Source of the DNA: Verrucomicrobiaceae bacterium | GTDB lineage: Bacteria; Verrucomicrobiota; Verrucomicrobiia; Verrucomicrobiales; Verrucomicrobiaceae | Assembly: GCA_016795365.1 (NCBI GenBank) | Contig: JAEUHN010000020.1 | Coordinates: 19,255 to 83,254 of the forward strand | Direction: 5' to 3' | DNA length: 64,000 nt | In this document: positions 20,401 through 26,794 of the stretch, one piece after another | How the letters are laid out: every line of letters begins with the position of its first letter | Numbering within the stretch: position 1 is the stretch's first letter | The notes under the pieces: model-generated | What the model was told of the DNA's origin: nothing | What the model saw: only the letters and a program-made list of their open reading frames with translations | Database searches by the model: none | Position numbers and translations under genes: made by a program

Positions 20401-20684
20401 CTGGTCTGCTAGCGACATCACCGATCACCCGCAACCTGACCATCAGCGCTGCCGATCTCGTTACCCATACGGCACCCATCGACACCGGCTTTACGATGAA
20501 GATCGACCGCAAGACCGGCCTCTACAGCGGCACCTTCACCCACAGCGATGGCACGAAGGTTTCATACCGAGGCGTGATCGTGAACAAGAATCCGTTGAAT
20601 CCTTGTATCGGCTTCTTCCTCACCACCTCGCCAGCTGTGAAGACCTACACAGGTCAGGGCGGGAAGGTGAGCCTGCTGCGGTGA
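14436..20684 (+). CDS. Giant secreted beta-helix / Calx-beta repeat protein (2082 residues)
   Basis: The signal peptide (MKSHHFSTLLLAVLALGIQFTLSA) is followed by a carbohydrate-binding-like domain (about 25-185; PNPSFELNATPTNVPG...). Three ~455-residue modules then begin near residues 188, 640 and 1098. Each opens (V)VT(S/N/T)(N)(A/T)(D/N)D.G.GSLR.A, runs through a right-handed parallel beta-helix of C-x-(F/L)-(T/S)-(G/E/A)-N-(T/S)-A repeats, and ends SDQRG(F/S)...D.GAFE. A Calx-beta domain closes each (about 525-640, 985-1098, 1396-1508). The last ~570 residues hold an Ig-like fold and a Verrucomicrobia-type repeat domain. It is probably a surface-anchored or released adhesin or glycan-binding protein; no catalytic residues were identified. 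Confidence 0.88.
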   Translation: MKSHHFSTLLLAVLALGIQFTLSAAPTIPNPSFELNATPTNVPGYMNGNSPIIGWTTNDPSRVGLNPGTNFTPFGDNGTIPNGARAAFIQSTGFTTTLSTTITGLTAGTWYRVQFRANSRQATSPVGALCKVNGGAALPFTAPAGSYSTISTNFQATSTTAALEITNNTAADSTLLVDDFTISAATPIVVTSNADSGAGSLRAALATAAGTPAFNLITFAPALNAGTIMLTSGEIQLSDAGGVALDASSLSGGLTISGGSGDNRIMNQLAGSTLSLRRLTFTSGDTSAGSGGGAIMNAGTLSVFECVFTGNTAPHNAAGGGAIANTGGLYLYRCLLTNNSAGEGGGAIENIGGRAHLTQCTLTNNSATPLSSALGGAIFNNNAGVLSLEHCTVSGNTASAYGGGISSDIGGHCSLANCIVAGNTATTSAAGRDVDNYGGTVTRVGANLIEALENGNGGTDSGPAAITAAPQLSALASNGGPTPTMAIASTSPARNAAVGSPITSDQRGFPVVGTPDIGAFEVQTGGTFSLDDDIYTAYEGGAAEITIQRSGNATGTCTVRLVTTLGTAGAADFTGRPDTSASDVTFLDGETAKMVRINLLADSATEGDETFTIKLSNPSSGATLAAPTMITGSVTIKDAFVVTNTNDLGPGSLRQALTDAANHAGADAVAFASSLSGQTITFGSEIIVTDTGGVTVDATSVGSMTLSGNNTTRLFRVSSGGVLNLQRLVLTEANGNGTAADGYGGAMLMNSGTVVTATDCVFTANAATFGGAIMNYDTLVATGGTLTLRRCTFFGNTASQRGGAVYSYTPTNGGAIRTHLDHCTLSGNTATADHGGGLLNFNGLTTLIHCTVTSNTAPGGKGSGIASYGDNSTETIVEKSIVAGNTNSDLDFVVAPSNNSFTSAGSNVIGTGNATGDFIQSRDVTSSTPLLAALADNGGPTQTHALLSGSPALDRASGSISTADQRGSAIYGVADSGAFESGAGGRFRFPDYDPNVPEGSSRDIIIVREGDIRGAASVRLVTTPGTATAADFTLRPNTSASDVIFADGEVSKTVTLYTTADPLVEAAQLFTISLTSPSPASRASVPPGNMGAVTIIDPIVVTTTNDDGPGSLRQAFRTAAANSWADRITFAPGLSGQTITLGSELVIDDFVGVTVDASSLPKGLILDGAGYTRILRTVGVTIIDLRHMTFARGRSELDGGAFYLHDGVVSVSYCTFTENSADLRGGGIFNDSAKVTISHCTFWGNSADRQGGAVRNGPTGLMTLRHCTFSANSASSDGRAIFDYNNRMTLDRCVSAGNFGAAGQDIDTREDSIELVGTSIFSTPITGITFTGTGSILMADPLLLPLASNGGPTKTCALSAGSPAMNAGGGSAIKSDQRGFRIVSAPDLGAFETQLGGSFTFSSTGFSTNEGSTATVTIKRLGGSEGTASVRVFTQTGTASAADFTARTDAATSNVLFWEGQDTATISIATTSDSLLEANELFSVKLSLPSPGCTLGAITTATVVIVDASSISGDTKNPALPVITYPTANAEIGVDVGGTIEVSGSASDDKAIGAVLVTPASGPAVLADRVTPKAPTTVWKATFTPVTGLNSFVVSCTDGASHTSPTTAPRFFKVLRPLLVNVSGTGSVTPAGFTPKSYREVGKPYSLTAVSGAGSMFVGWSILSSHTPAQIGVNATDLQLPVITFIHREGLALRAVFAASPYNSQLTGIYNGAITPNATLPTLSALDTEGFATFTLQSNGSFTGNFKLDGGSLPPVNGIFDTAGIARFGPTRSQTFVITRTNKPALTVTLQIDIIPPLDGQITGTLSILDGSNRKCDIVADRAVYSPTNLVPSGFLGANNADAVYSIAFSKGTNAGYTADQYPQGDGVGYYKLTKTGALTLVGTLPDGTTVTNTSTLSGANTWRLFVPLYGNKGLLAGNVAIVTGDAFTDIQGYNSVWICPVLDRQHYPAGWPLGIIVDTVGAKLNVPLSASIVPGLPVGGAATLSISAGLLATSPITRNLTISAADLVTHTAPIDTGFTMKIDRKTGLYSGTFTHSDGTKVSYRGVIVNKNPLNPCIGFFLTTSPAVKTYTGQGGKVSLLR

Positions 20685-21593
20685 TCAGTGGCCAGTCACC
20701 ACCTGATGCGCCACATTCTGGAGGAACTTCGCATACGCCACATCCAGCCCCTTCGGCAGGAAGCTGTTGCCTAACACATTCTTGCCGAACAACGCCTCAT
20801 ACCACACGCAGGCACCGAGATACTCACCCGCCATGTTGGCATGGTGGCCGTCCATGGCGAGCTTGAGCTTGCCATCGGGCTGCTTCTTCCAGTTCCAGCC
20901 CACGTTGAGTGAGTGCGTCTGATCCGGCAGCTCGCCGGGCTTCGCGTTCTTCGAATCAAATTTCACCGCAGGCACTTTGTAGCCCCACTCTGGATCACGG
21001 TTCGCGAGATGAAACGCATCGCCCACAGGGATGAGTTTCATATTCAGTTCCTTTGCGATGGTGTCATACGCGCTCTTCAATCCCCCATACATCGCGTCCT
21101 GTGTCTTCGGCTCGCCGGGTTTTGGCTCCTTCACTGAGAAGCGCGGATCGTCCACGCGATACTCCCAGGTCTGATGCATGATCAGCGTCGCACTTGGCGC
21201 GTGCTTGCGGATGAAGTCCGCGAGCAACTGCGCGTGAGGTCGATACGTGTTCACATCGTGGCTCTTGATGCTCGCCTGCTGGATGGTGATGAAGTCCCAC
21301 TGCTTCTCCGTGAGATCATCCTTCAGGCTGCGTCCCTCGGTATAGGTGCCGAGTTTGCTCTTCGGGTCCTTCTCCGCGACGGCGAACTTCTTGAGGTGAA
21401 CGTCAAAGCTGGAGCCGCCGATGTTGTCCTCGCGAAGAATGAGCGTGTCTCCTGCTGCTTTGGCGATGTCGCCGAGGTAGTGCGTCGTATTGTGGGAGAA
21501 GCTATTGCCCACGGTGAGCAGACGGATCGTCTTGGACTCGGCAGCTTGGAGATGCAGGGCGATGAGAGAAAGCAGGAAGAGGGCTCGGATCAT
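20685..21593 (-). CDS. Secreted DUF4886 (SGNH-hydrolase-like) protein
   Basis: 302 residues with signal peptide MIRALFLLSLIALHLQA. The mature protein opens KTIRLLTVGNSFSHNTTHYLGDIAKAAGD, the GNSFS block typical of DUF4886, which is related to SGNH lipases and esterases. DFITIQQAS, LIMHQTWEY and the late GHHANMAGEYLGACVWYEALFG (Asx-Gly-x-His plus Ala-rich helix) fit the family. The likely role is deacetylation or esterase action on glycans; this is inferred from the fold family. It starts 4 bases after the alpha/beta hydrolase gene, so the two are co-transcribed. Its stop codon abuts the stop of the convergent 2082-residue gene with no base between them. Confidence 0.82.
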   Translation of the reverse strand: MIRALFLLSLIALHLQAAESKTIRLLTVGNSFSHNTTHYLGDIAKAAGDTLILREDNIGGSSFDVHLKKFAVAEKDPKSKLGTYTEGRSLKDDLTEKQWDFITIQQASIKSHDVNTYRPHAQLLADFIRKHAPSATLIMHQTWEYRVDDPRFSVKEPKPGEPKTQDAMYGGLKSAYDTIAKELNMKLIPVGDAFHLANRDPEWGYKVPAVKFDSKNAKPGELPDQTHSLNVGWNWKKQPDGKLKLAMDGHHANMAGEYLGACVWYEALFGKNVLGNSFLPKGLDVAYAKFLQNVAHQVVTGH

Positions 21594-21597
21594 GGCT

Positions 21598-22833
21598 TTA
21601 GTTGTTCACGGATGATGATGCTGGAACGGATCGCAGCCCCGCCGCGTTCACGGTGATGACACGATACGCGTGCTTCTCGCCAGCCTTCGCTGTGCTGTCG
21701 ATATACTTCATCTCCGGCTCCGCAACGACGGGCGTGTCACCACCGCTGAGACCTTGGAACAAAGGCGTGCCCATCTTCTTGCCCACAGGCTTCTCCGGAA
21801 GACGTGCGATCTCTTTGCCATCGCGTTCGATGACGAAGCCAGCGAGTCCGCTCTCGAGATCAGCCTCTGCATTCCACGTTAGCGTGCCGTTCTTCAAGAC
21901 CACGTTCGTCGGCGCAGGCGGAGGCGTCGTGTCCTCGGGCTTGCCGTTTTTGTTGTAGCGATCCCACACCTTGGCGAACTCCGCATCTGGCAGCCACGAG
22001 TCGTCGATGACCACCCCTTTGCCCGCAGGCTTGAGCGCTCCATCACCAAGGCGTTGCTTCAGACACGCATCGAAGAACGCGATGGCAAGGTAGCGCGAGT
22101 CGCCGCACTCGTGACCGCTCAGTGGATCGGACGACATCCCACCCGGAGCCCCATGCGAGCGCCACAGGCTCCACATTGCCTTGTCCAGAATGCGTGGTGG
22201 ACCATGCGCCTTGTCTTGTGCCTCCTTTACCCCGCCGATGAACAGGAAAGGCACTGTGTAAACTGCAGGCGTTAATGTCGGCTCGGGAATCTCGCCCTTC
22301 GTCCACGCTCCATACGCTGAGCCCGAGCGGAAAAAGATCGCCGCGATGCGTTCGGGGTGCAGCGTCAGCATCAGGCTCGACCAAAACCCACCACCCGAGT
22401 GCCCCCACAAGCACCACGGCACCGTCGTCAGCTCGGGATGCTGCGATTGCTTCGCGAAGTCGCCGAGTGCCCGCTGAAACGCGGCATCCGATCCACGGCG
22501 CGGATCGCACCAGTTGCGACACTCTTTGTCGTTAGGAAGGTGATACGACGGCCCCAGCAAGGCGCAGTCCCACTTCTTCGCCAGCGCCTGCCAGTGCAGA
22601 TCGTAGGCCGCTGTGAGTCCTGTCTTGGCTGAGGAGATGCCGCAGCCATGCTGATGCACGATCACCCCGCGCAGTGTCTTCGCACCGGGCGGCACCCACA
22701 GTGTGTAAGTTACGCCCATCGCCAGTTCGTTCGGCTTCTGCGATGCCTCATAAGTCACCGAGTAGTAAGGCGACGCGATTTCAGCCGCGACGGACGAGAC
22801 AAGCGCCAGTAGCGCAAAGAGATAAGTGTTCAT
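21598..22833 (-). CDS. Secreted alpha/beta hydrolase with C-terminal fibronectin III-like domain
   Basis: 411 residues with signal peptide MNTYLFALLALVSSVAA. The hydrolase domain spans about 40-300: oxyanion segment IVHQHGCG, nucleophile elbow G-H-S146-G-G-G, and a later acid/His region (PLSGHECGDSRYLAIAFFDACL). Residues ~310-411 form a beta-sandwich resembling fibronectin III (PAPTNVVLKNGTLTWNAEADLESGLAGFVIERDGKEI...HAYRVITVNAAGLRS). The domain order resembles feruloyl or acetyl-xylan esterases and PHB-depolymerase relatives; the substrate is not certain. It is the first gene of a two-gene operon with the DUF4886 protein. Confidence 0.83.
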   Translation of the reverse strand: MNTYLFALLALVSSVAAEIASPYYSVTYEASQKPNELAMGVTYTLWVPPGAKTLRGVIVHQHGCGISSAKTGLTAAYDLHWQALAKKWDCALLGPSYHLPNDKECRNWCDPRRGSDAAFQRALGDFAKQSQHPELTTVPWCLWGHSGGGFWSSLMLTLHPERIAAIFFRSGSAYGAWTKGEIPEPTLTPAVYTVPFLFIGGVKEAQDKAHGPPRILDKAMWSLWRSHGAPGGMSSDPLSGHECGDSRYLAIAFFDACLKQRLGDGALKPAGKGVVIDDSWLPDAEFAKVWDRYNKNGKPEDTTPPPAPTNVVLKNGTLTWNAEADLESGLAGFVIERDGKEIARLPEKPVGKKMGTPLFQGLSGGDTPVVAEPEMKYIDSTAKAGEKHAYRVITVNAAGLRSVPASSSVNN

Positions 22834-22935
22834 AATGAAGTGGGTGGCTCATGAGCAGAAGCATAAAGGCAGCACAACACCCCATTCTTCTGCCTTCATT
22901 CTCCTGCCAGTAATCTCAAACGCAGAACCCATGAT

Positions 22936-23967
22936 TTACTTCTTCGGTGCCTCCGTCGTCGGCGTTGGGGCAGGGGACTCAGGCGCAGGAGTGGGATTCC
23001 ATTCCGGCTTCGCCACGATCCCAAGATGCTCATACATCATCGGCACGAGAGCGGTCTGTGGCACTGGCTTGGTCGTGAGGTCTGCTTTATTCAGATGTCG
23101 GCCATGAGCTGCTAGCCAAATCTTCCGCTCAGAATCGCTGTCACCGCCGTGACTGTTGCCGCGTCCTCCGTGATCCGTGCACACGAGCACCAGCCAGTCC
23201 TCGTCAGCGAACTGCGGCCGCGTCTGCATCGCCCGCAGCAGCTCGCCGATGTGCGAGTCCACATGGCTGATCGCATTCAAATACAAGGCATTCTCCGGCG
23301 TGAAGCTCGCACGCTCGTCAATTGCCCCGTGCCCGAACTCATCGACCGAACCGAAATACACAAACATCGCATCCGGGTTTTGCGTGCGCAGTGTCTTCAG
23401 TGCTTCATCGCGCACCTCGATGTCCTTCTCGGGATTGTCGATGAAGTGGCGCGAGGCATCCGGTCGCGCGGTGAACTTCACATCGAGAAACTCCGCGCCC
23501 TGCACTCGCGAACCATCTGCGATGTTTTCATGAATTGGAGGCCAATCCGCGAATGAGGCGCACCACGCACTCGGCTTCTCCTCCTTGATGCGACGCATGA
23601 AGTGCGAGTAGGTCTGAAACCGCGAACCCAGGAAACGATTGTCCTTCACCCGATGCCGGTCCACCCACACGCCCGTGAGCAAGCTGCTCCACCCCGGCCC
23701 GCTCACCGTCGGTTGATGCGTCGGCGAATTGAGTTCACCACCCGCATAGCACGTCCGCGTGAAAAGCCCGCCCTCGCTCTCCACCAGAGCCTTCAGTTGC
23801 GGTGCCAGCCCGCGCTCCATTGCCTCGCTCACCGCATCTGCCCGACAGCCGTCGATGCCAATGAAGAGCACGCGTTTGCCTTCGAAGTCACTCGTCTTGC
23901 CTGGTCCATGAGCGAAAACCGAAGCCGCCGAGGCGAGGATGAGCAGGGAGAGAAGTCGATAGATCAT
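22936..23967 (-). CDS. Secreted type I phosphodiesterase / nucleotide pyrophosphatase-like protein
   Basis: 343 residues from the ATG at 23967, which gives signal peptide MIYRLLSLLILASAASVFAHG. Alkaline-phosphatase-superfamily markers are RVLFIGIDGCRAD (first metal Asp), a TVSGPGWSSLLTG nucleophile region with Ser/Thr instead of the sulfatase cysteine, FVYFGSVDEFGHG (Asp/His pair), VLVCTDHGGRG (Asp-His) and a late GDSDSERKIWLAAHG histidine. This fits a type I phosphodiesterase/NPP that splits nucleotide or phosphodiester substrates in the periplasm. The tail is Pro/Ala-rich. The small ArsR-like gene ends 47 bases upstream on the same strand. Confidence 0.85.
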   Translation of the reverse strand: MIYRLLSLLILASAASVFAHGPGKTSDFEGKRVLFIGIDGCRADAVSEAMERGLAPQLKALVESEGGLFTRTCYAGGELNSPTHQPTVSGPGWSSLLTGVWVDRHRVKDNRFLGSRFQTYSHFMRRIKEEKPSAWCASFADWPPIHENIADGSRVQGAEFLDVKFTARPDASRHFIDNPEKDIEVRDEALKTLRTQNPDAMFVYFGSVDEFGHGAIDERASFTPENALYLNAISHVDSHIGELLRAMQTRPQFADEDWLVLVCTDHGGRGNSHGGDSDSERKIWLAAHGRHLNKADLTTKPVPQTALVPMMYEHLGIVAKPEWNPTPAPESPAPTPTTEAPKK

Positions 23968-24014
23968 GCGCGCGACATCCAACGCACCGGCCTCCTCGCG
24001 TATTCCAGCCAACC

Positions 24015-24422
24015 TCACACCGCCCCCGGCACCCGGATCGCACAGAAGCCCAGGTCCACCACACCATCGGCCCGCCGCAGCGTCGTCGGGATGTAATACA
24101 GCTCCAGCCGCCCGTCCTCCTCGCTGCGCCGCGAGGTCACCACCCCAGCCGACCGCATCACCCGCAGGTGCTTGCTCACCCCGTCGAAGTCCCGTTTCAG
24201 CCGTCCTGCCGCCTGACTCGCCGTCAGTGCCTCGCCCCTGGCCAGCATCTGATAGATCGCCCAGCGCAAAGGATTCCCCAGCGCCGCGAACGCCGCCGCC
24301 GGATCGATGCCCGGCCCACCCGTGCTCTGCACCGTTGGCGGCGCGGTTACCGGCGCAGCAGGCGGAGCCTCCACCGGAGGCGTCAAGTCGGAGACCGGAG
24401 CGGGAGCAGCGTCAGGCGTCAT
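24015..24422 (-). CDS. ArsR-family winged-helix transcriptional regulator
   Basis: 135 residues. The first ~38 are Ala/Pro-rich and probably disordered. Residues ~42-125 form an ArsR-like winged helix: DPAAAFAALGNPLRWAIYQMLARGEALTASQAAGRLKRDFDGVSKHLRVMRSAGVV, then a wing with SRRSEEDGRLELYYI. There are no cysteine pairs for metal sensing, so it is not a classical arsenic or zinc sensor. It sits upstream of the phosphodiesterase gene on the same strand and may control it or itself. Many such short Verrucomicrobia regulators are of unknown signal. Confidence 0.8.
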   Translation of the reverse strand: MTPDAAPAPVSDLTPPVEAPPAAPVTAPPTVQSTGGPGIDPAAAFAALGNPLRWAIYQMLARGEALTASQAAGRLKRDFDGVSKHLRVMRSAGVVTSRRSEEDGRLELYYIPTTLRRADGVVDLGFCAIRVPGAV

Positions 24423-24468
24423 ACCCCTAGCCTAGATCGCCAGCGCCCGCTGCTGCAAGCCCATTCTC

Positions 24469-24708
24469 GGAGCAGAAAGGCGGAGATTCGATCCTTCGAG
24501 CAGCCTCGCCGATGCTCCGAGCCCCGATCTCGGAGCTAAAAGTCTGATACACCCTCCTCCAAGCTCCGACCACGGAGCAGAAAGTCGGTAATCCGCCCCT
24601 CAAAGCTCCGATCTCGGCCCAAAAAGTCGGTAATCCGCCCCTCAAAGCTCCGATCTCGGCCCAAAAAGTCGGATAGCCGACGCTTCGAGCACCGAAAACG
24701 ACGCTCAA
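24469..24708. repeat. Degenerate tandem repeat array, 42-bp period, with internal hairpin
   Basis: Three exact-length 42-bp units begin at 24563, 24605 and 24647. Each opens gctccga and contains a(g)aaagtcgg; the middle two are nearly identical. A 49-bp unit at 24514-24562 and a more decayed one from about 24469 precede them. Within 24514-24536 lies gctccgag-N7-ctcggagc, an 8-bp stem. The array is open on the minus strand (14-residue peptide repeats such as PTFWAEIGALRGGL), but this follows from the 42-base period and does not show coding. It fills the ~400-base gap between the ArsR-like gene and the STAND ATPase; the remaining 24709-24824 holds nothing I recognise. Confidence 0.8.
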
Positions 24709-24824
24709 GGCGCTGGAAGCCGCGTGTGATCGTTCGTTATCCGATCAATTTGGCGGAGAGATGGCGATTGTGGGCAAGGATGGACGGAATTAGAAAGGGA
24801 GCGCCGGACGACAGCCAAAAGCAT

Positions 24825-26678
24825 TCACAACGACACACTCGTCACTCCACATCCCACTCGGCCAGCTTTGCGCGAACCTGTTCTGAATGTGCGTCGCCGA
24901 TACGTTTCATAATCAGGAAAGCGTCGCGACACATCTGAATCGCCCGCCAAATAAAGAGCGTCGGCTTTTTGGGCGATACTTTGGTAATGCCGCGCATGAG
25001 CCAGCCGCAGGGCGGTGCAAGTTTCCTCGCCCAATCGTTCACGGGCATACTCGGCGGCGAGGTCGTGCATCTCGTAGCGTCCGCCGGGAAGCCGCTCGAG
25101 CAGGCTGCGGCGGACGAAGAGGGAGAGGAGCGCAGCGGCGTCTAAAGGAGCGCGGACACTCTTGTCCGCCATCGAACGGCCCCTGACTTCGTCCTCGCGA
25201 GAGTCATCGGCTTGGCTGGGGGAGGAGACGCTCGTTGCGGACAAGAGTGTCCGCGCTCCTGTCGGCTCGCCCACCGCAGGGCTTTTCGCTGCCAACTCGA
25301 AAGCCCTCATGACCGCAGCCGCTGCTCCTTCCTCAAAGCAGTGTGTGAAGACTCCGAGCGCACGCCACGCATCGCGTTCCTCCGGCTTCAGCATGGCCTC
25401 GCTGAGGCGCAGGGTCTCACTGATGGTCACCTCGCCTGCATCCGCCGCCTCGGGATCGAGTGCGCCGATGCGACTCTGCTGCAAACGCTCGATGTAACCG
25501 GCCACATCCGGCTCTGGTCCATCCAACTGAAGATGACTGCCCGCGAGCTTCAATGCCAGCGGCAGTCCCGCGCACAGCCGTGCGAGTTCCTTTGCGTCTG
25601 CATCGAGCAAGCCCTCATGAAACTCACGTAGCAGTGCGATGGCTTCGGCTTCCTTCAGCTTCCCTACAATGTGCACGAGCCCCGCACTGCCCAAGACCAG
25701 CGGATGTCGCGAACTAACAATCAATCCGCAACCCGACGGCGGCAGCAGCGGCTTCACCTGCTCCGTGCCGGAAGCATTGTCCAACACCAGCAGAATGCGC
25801 CGCCCATGCAGCAGATCGCGATACGCAGCGCCCAGCGCCGCGAGATCATCAGGCAACTCGCGCGCGCTGCCGGGCTTTAGAAGATCAATGATGCGGATCA
25901 ACAACTCCTGCGCCGTCGGTGGAGTCGGTGAGGTGCCCCGGCACTCGATGAAGAGCTGTCCGTCCGGGAATCGCGGCGCGAGTTCATGCCCGAGCACGAC
26001 TGACAACGCGGTCTTCCCAATGCCACCCATTCCCTTTAACCCGGTGATCGCGGTGACCGCCAATGAGGCTTGCGTGAGCATCTTATCCAGATCGTCCCCA
26101 CGACCGACGAAGCCATGGAGACGTGGGTCGGGAGGGAGTTGGTGGAGTCCGGATGGACGAGCATCATCAGGAGCTTCTTCATCCAGCACCGCCTTTGCCG
26201 CCAGAAGCTGCGCCACGCTGACTTCCGTGCCGACCATTTGCTTCAGGAGATCGCGGATGCACCAAGGCTCGATCATCGGTCCTTGTGGCGGCTGCTGGAA
26301 CTTCTTGGGCACCGTCGGCACGGTGGAGAGCAGGAAGAAGAGAATGATGCGATCGCAGCGCTGGTTCAGATGATGATCGATGGCGCGCTGGGCAGTGTCG
26401 GTATGCTTGTCGCCATCGCTGTTATTGGTGACCTGAATGCCTAGACGCCTGTCTTCATCCAGCAGATCAATGCCTGGGGCGTTCGGGTGCGAGGGGTTGA
26501 GGTTGGTGAGCTTCCAGCCGAACAAGGCATTGAAGAAACGCCCCAGCACCGTTTCGATCACATGGCTGCCATCATTGAGACTCGCACCCGTGCGTGCTTT
26601 GAGCTTCTGCTCCAAGACGACCAGACGGTCGGAGAGATGCTTCGCAAGTTGTTCGCGTGGGAGGGAGCCGTTGGACAT
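24825..26678 (-). CDS. STAND (NB-ARC) ATPase with SMEK-like N-terminal domain; insertion-bearing and probably 3' frameshifted
   Basis: 617 residues from the ATG at 26678; a TTG further up is less likely. Residues ~8-130 resemble the SMEK domain, a predicted restriction-endonuclease-like fold (E42, ID71LLD and IQ82VTNN are candidate active residues). NB-ARC follows: P-loop GMGGIGKT (216-223), RILLVLDNASG, LIVSSRHPL, LCAGLPLALKLAG, then winged helix ending RYEMHDLAAEYARERLG. Such proteins are regulated conflict or antiphage NTPases. Residues ~474-511 are encoded by an inserted 115-bp repeat element. After ALYLAG the called frame becomes Arg-rich and unnatural, while the overlapping frame ending at 24842 (IQMCRDAF...HSEQVRAKLAEWDVE) reads like the real C-terminus. 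I therefore suspect an indel near 24940. Confidence 0.75.
   Translation of the reverse strand: MSNGSLPREQLAKHLSDRLVVLEQKLKARTGASLNDGSHVIETVLGRFFNALFGWKLTNLNPSHPNAPGIDLLDEDRRLGIQVTNNSDGDKHTDTAQRAIDHHLNQRCDRIILFFLLSTVPTVPKKFQQPPQGPMIEPWCIRDLLKQMVGTEVSVAQLLAAKAVLDEEAPDDARPSGLHQLPPDPRLHGFVGRGDDLDKMLTQASLAVTAITGLKGMGGIGKTALSVVLGHELAPRFPDGQLFIECRGTSPTPPTAQELLIRIIDLLKPGSARELPDDLAALGAAYRDLLHGRRILLVLDNASGTEQVKPLLPPSGCGLIVSSRHPLVLGSAGLVHIVGKLKEAEAIALLREFHEGLLDADAKELARLCAGLPLALKLAGSHLQLDGPEPDVAGYIERLQQSRIGALDPEAADAGEVTISETLRLSEAMLKPEERDAWRALGVFTHCFEEGAAAAVMRAFELAAKSPAVGEPTGARTLLSATSVSSPSQADDSREDEVRGRSMADKSVRAPLDAAALLSLFVRRSLLERLPGGRYEMHDLAAEYARERLGEETCTALRLAHARHYQSIAQKADALYLAGDSDVSRRFPDYETYRRRTFRTGSRKAGRVGCGVTSVSL
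25146..25260. mobile_element. 115-bp palindromic repeat element inside the STAND ATPase gene
   Basis: Perfect 24-bp terminal inverted repeats at 25146-25169 and 25237-25260 (arms begin aggagcgcggacactcttgt and end acaagagtgtccgcgctcct) flank a 67-bp centre. No clear target duplication is visible. The element has no gene and is read through in frame by the ATPase, adding about 38 residues (GARTLLSATSVSS...ADKSVRAP) within the linker before the winged-helix segment DAAALLSLFVRRSLLE. The form is that of a small non-autonomous (MITE- or REP-like) repeat. Confidence 0.8.
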
Positions 26679-26794
26679 CGGGATGCGAGTCCCACCGTGT
26701 AGCGACACCTGATGGACTGACAAGGAATAGGTGCCCGAGCCATTCAGTTACCCGGATATCACTGAGCATTTCATGCGAGTGGCGATGCCTCAGC

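Noticed and set aside
24427..24708. 93-codon frame with 14-residue peptide repeats
   Set aside because: Follows from the 42-bp DNA repeat period; no start context or family, so treated as a repeat array rather than a gene.
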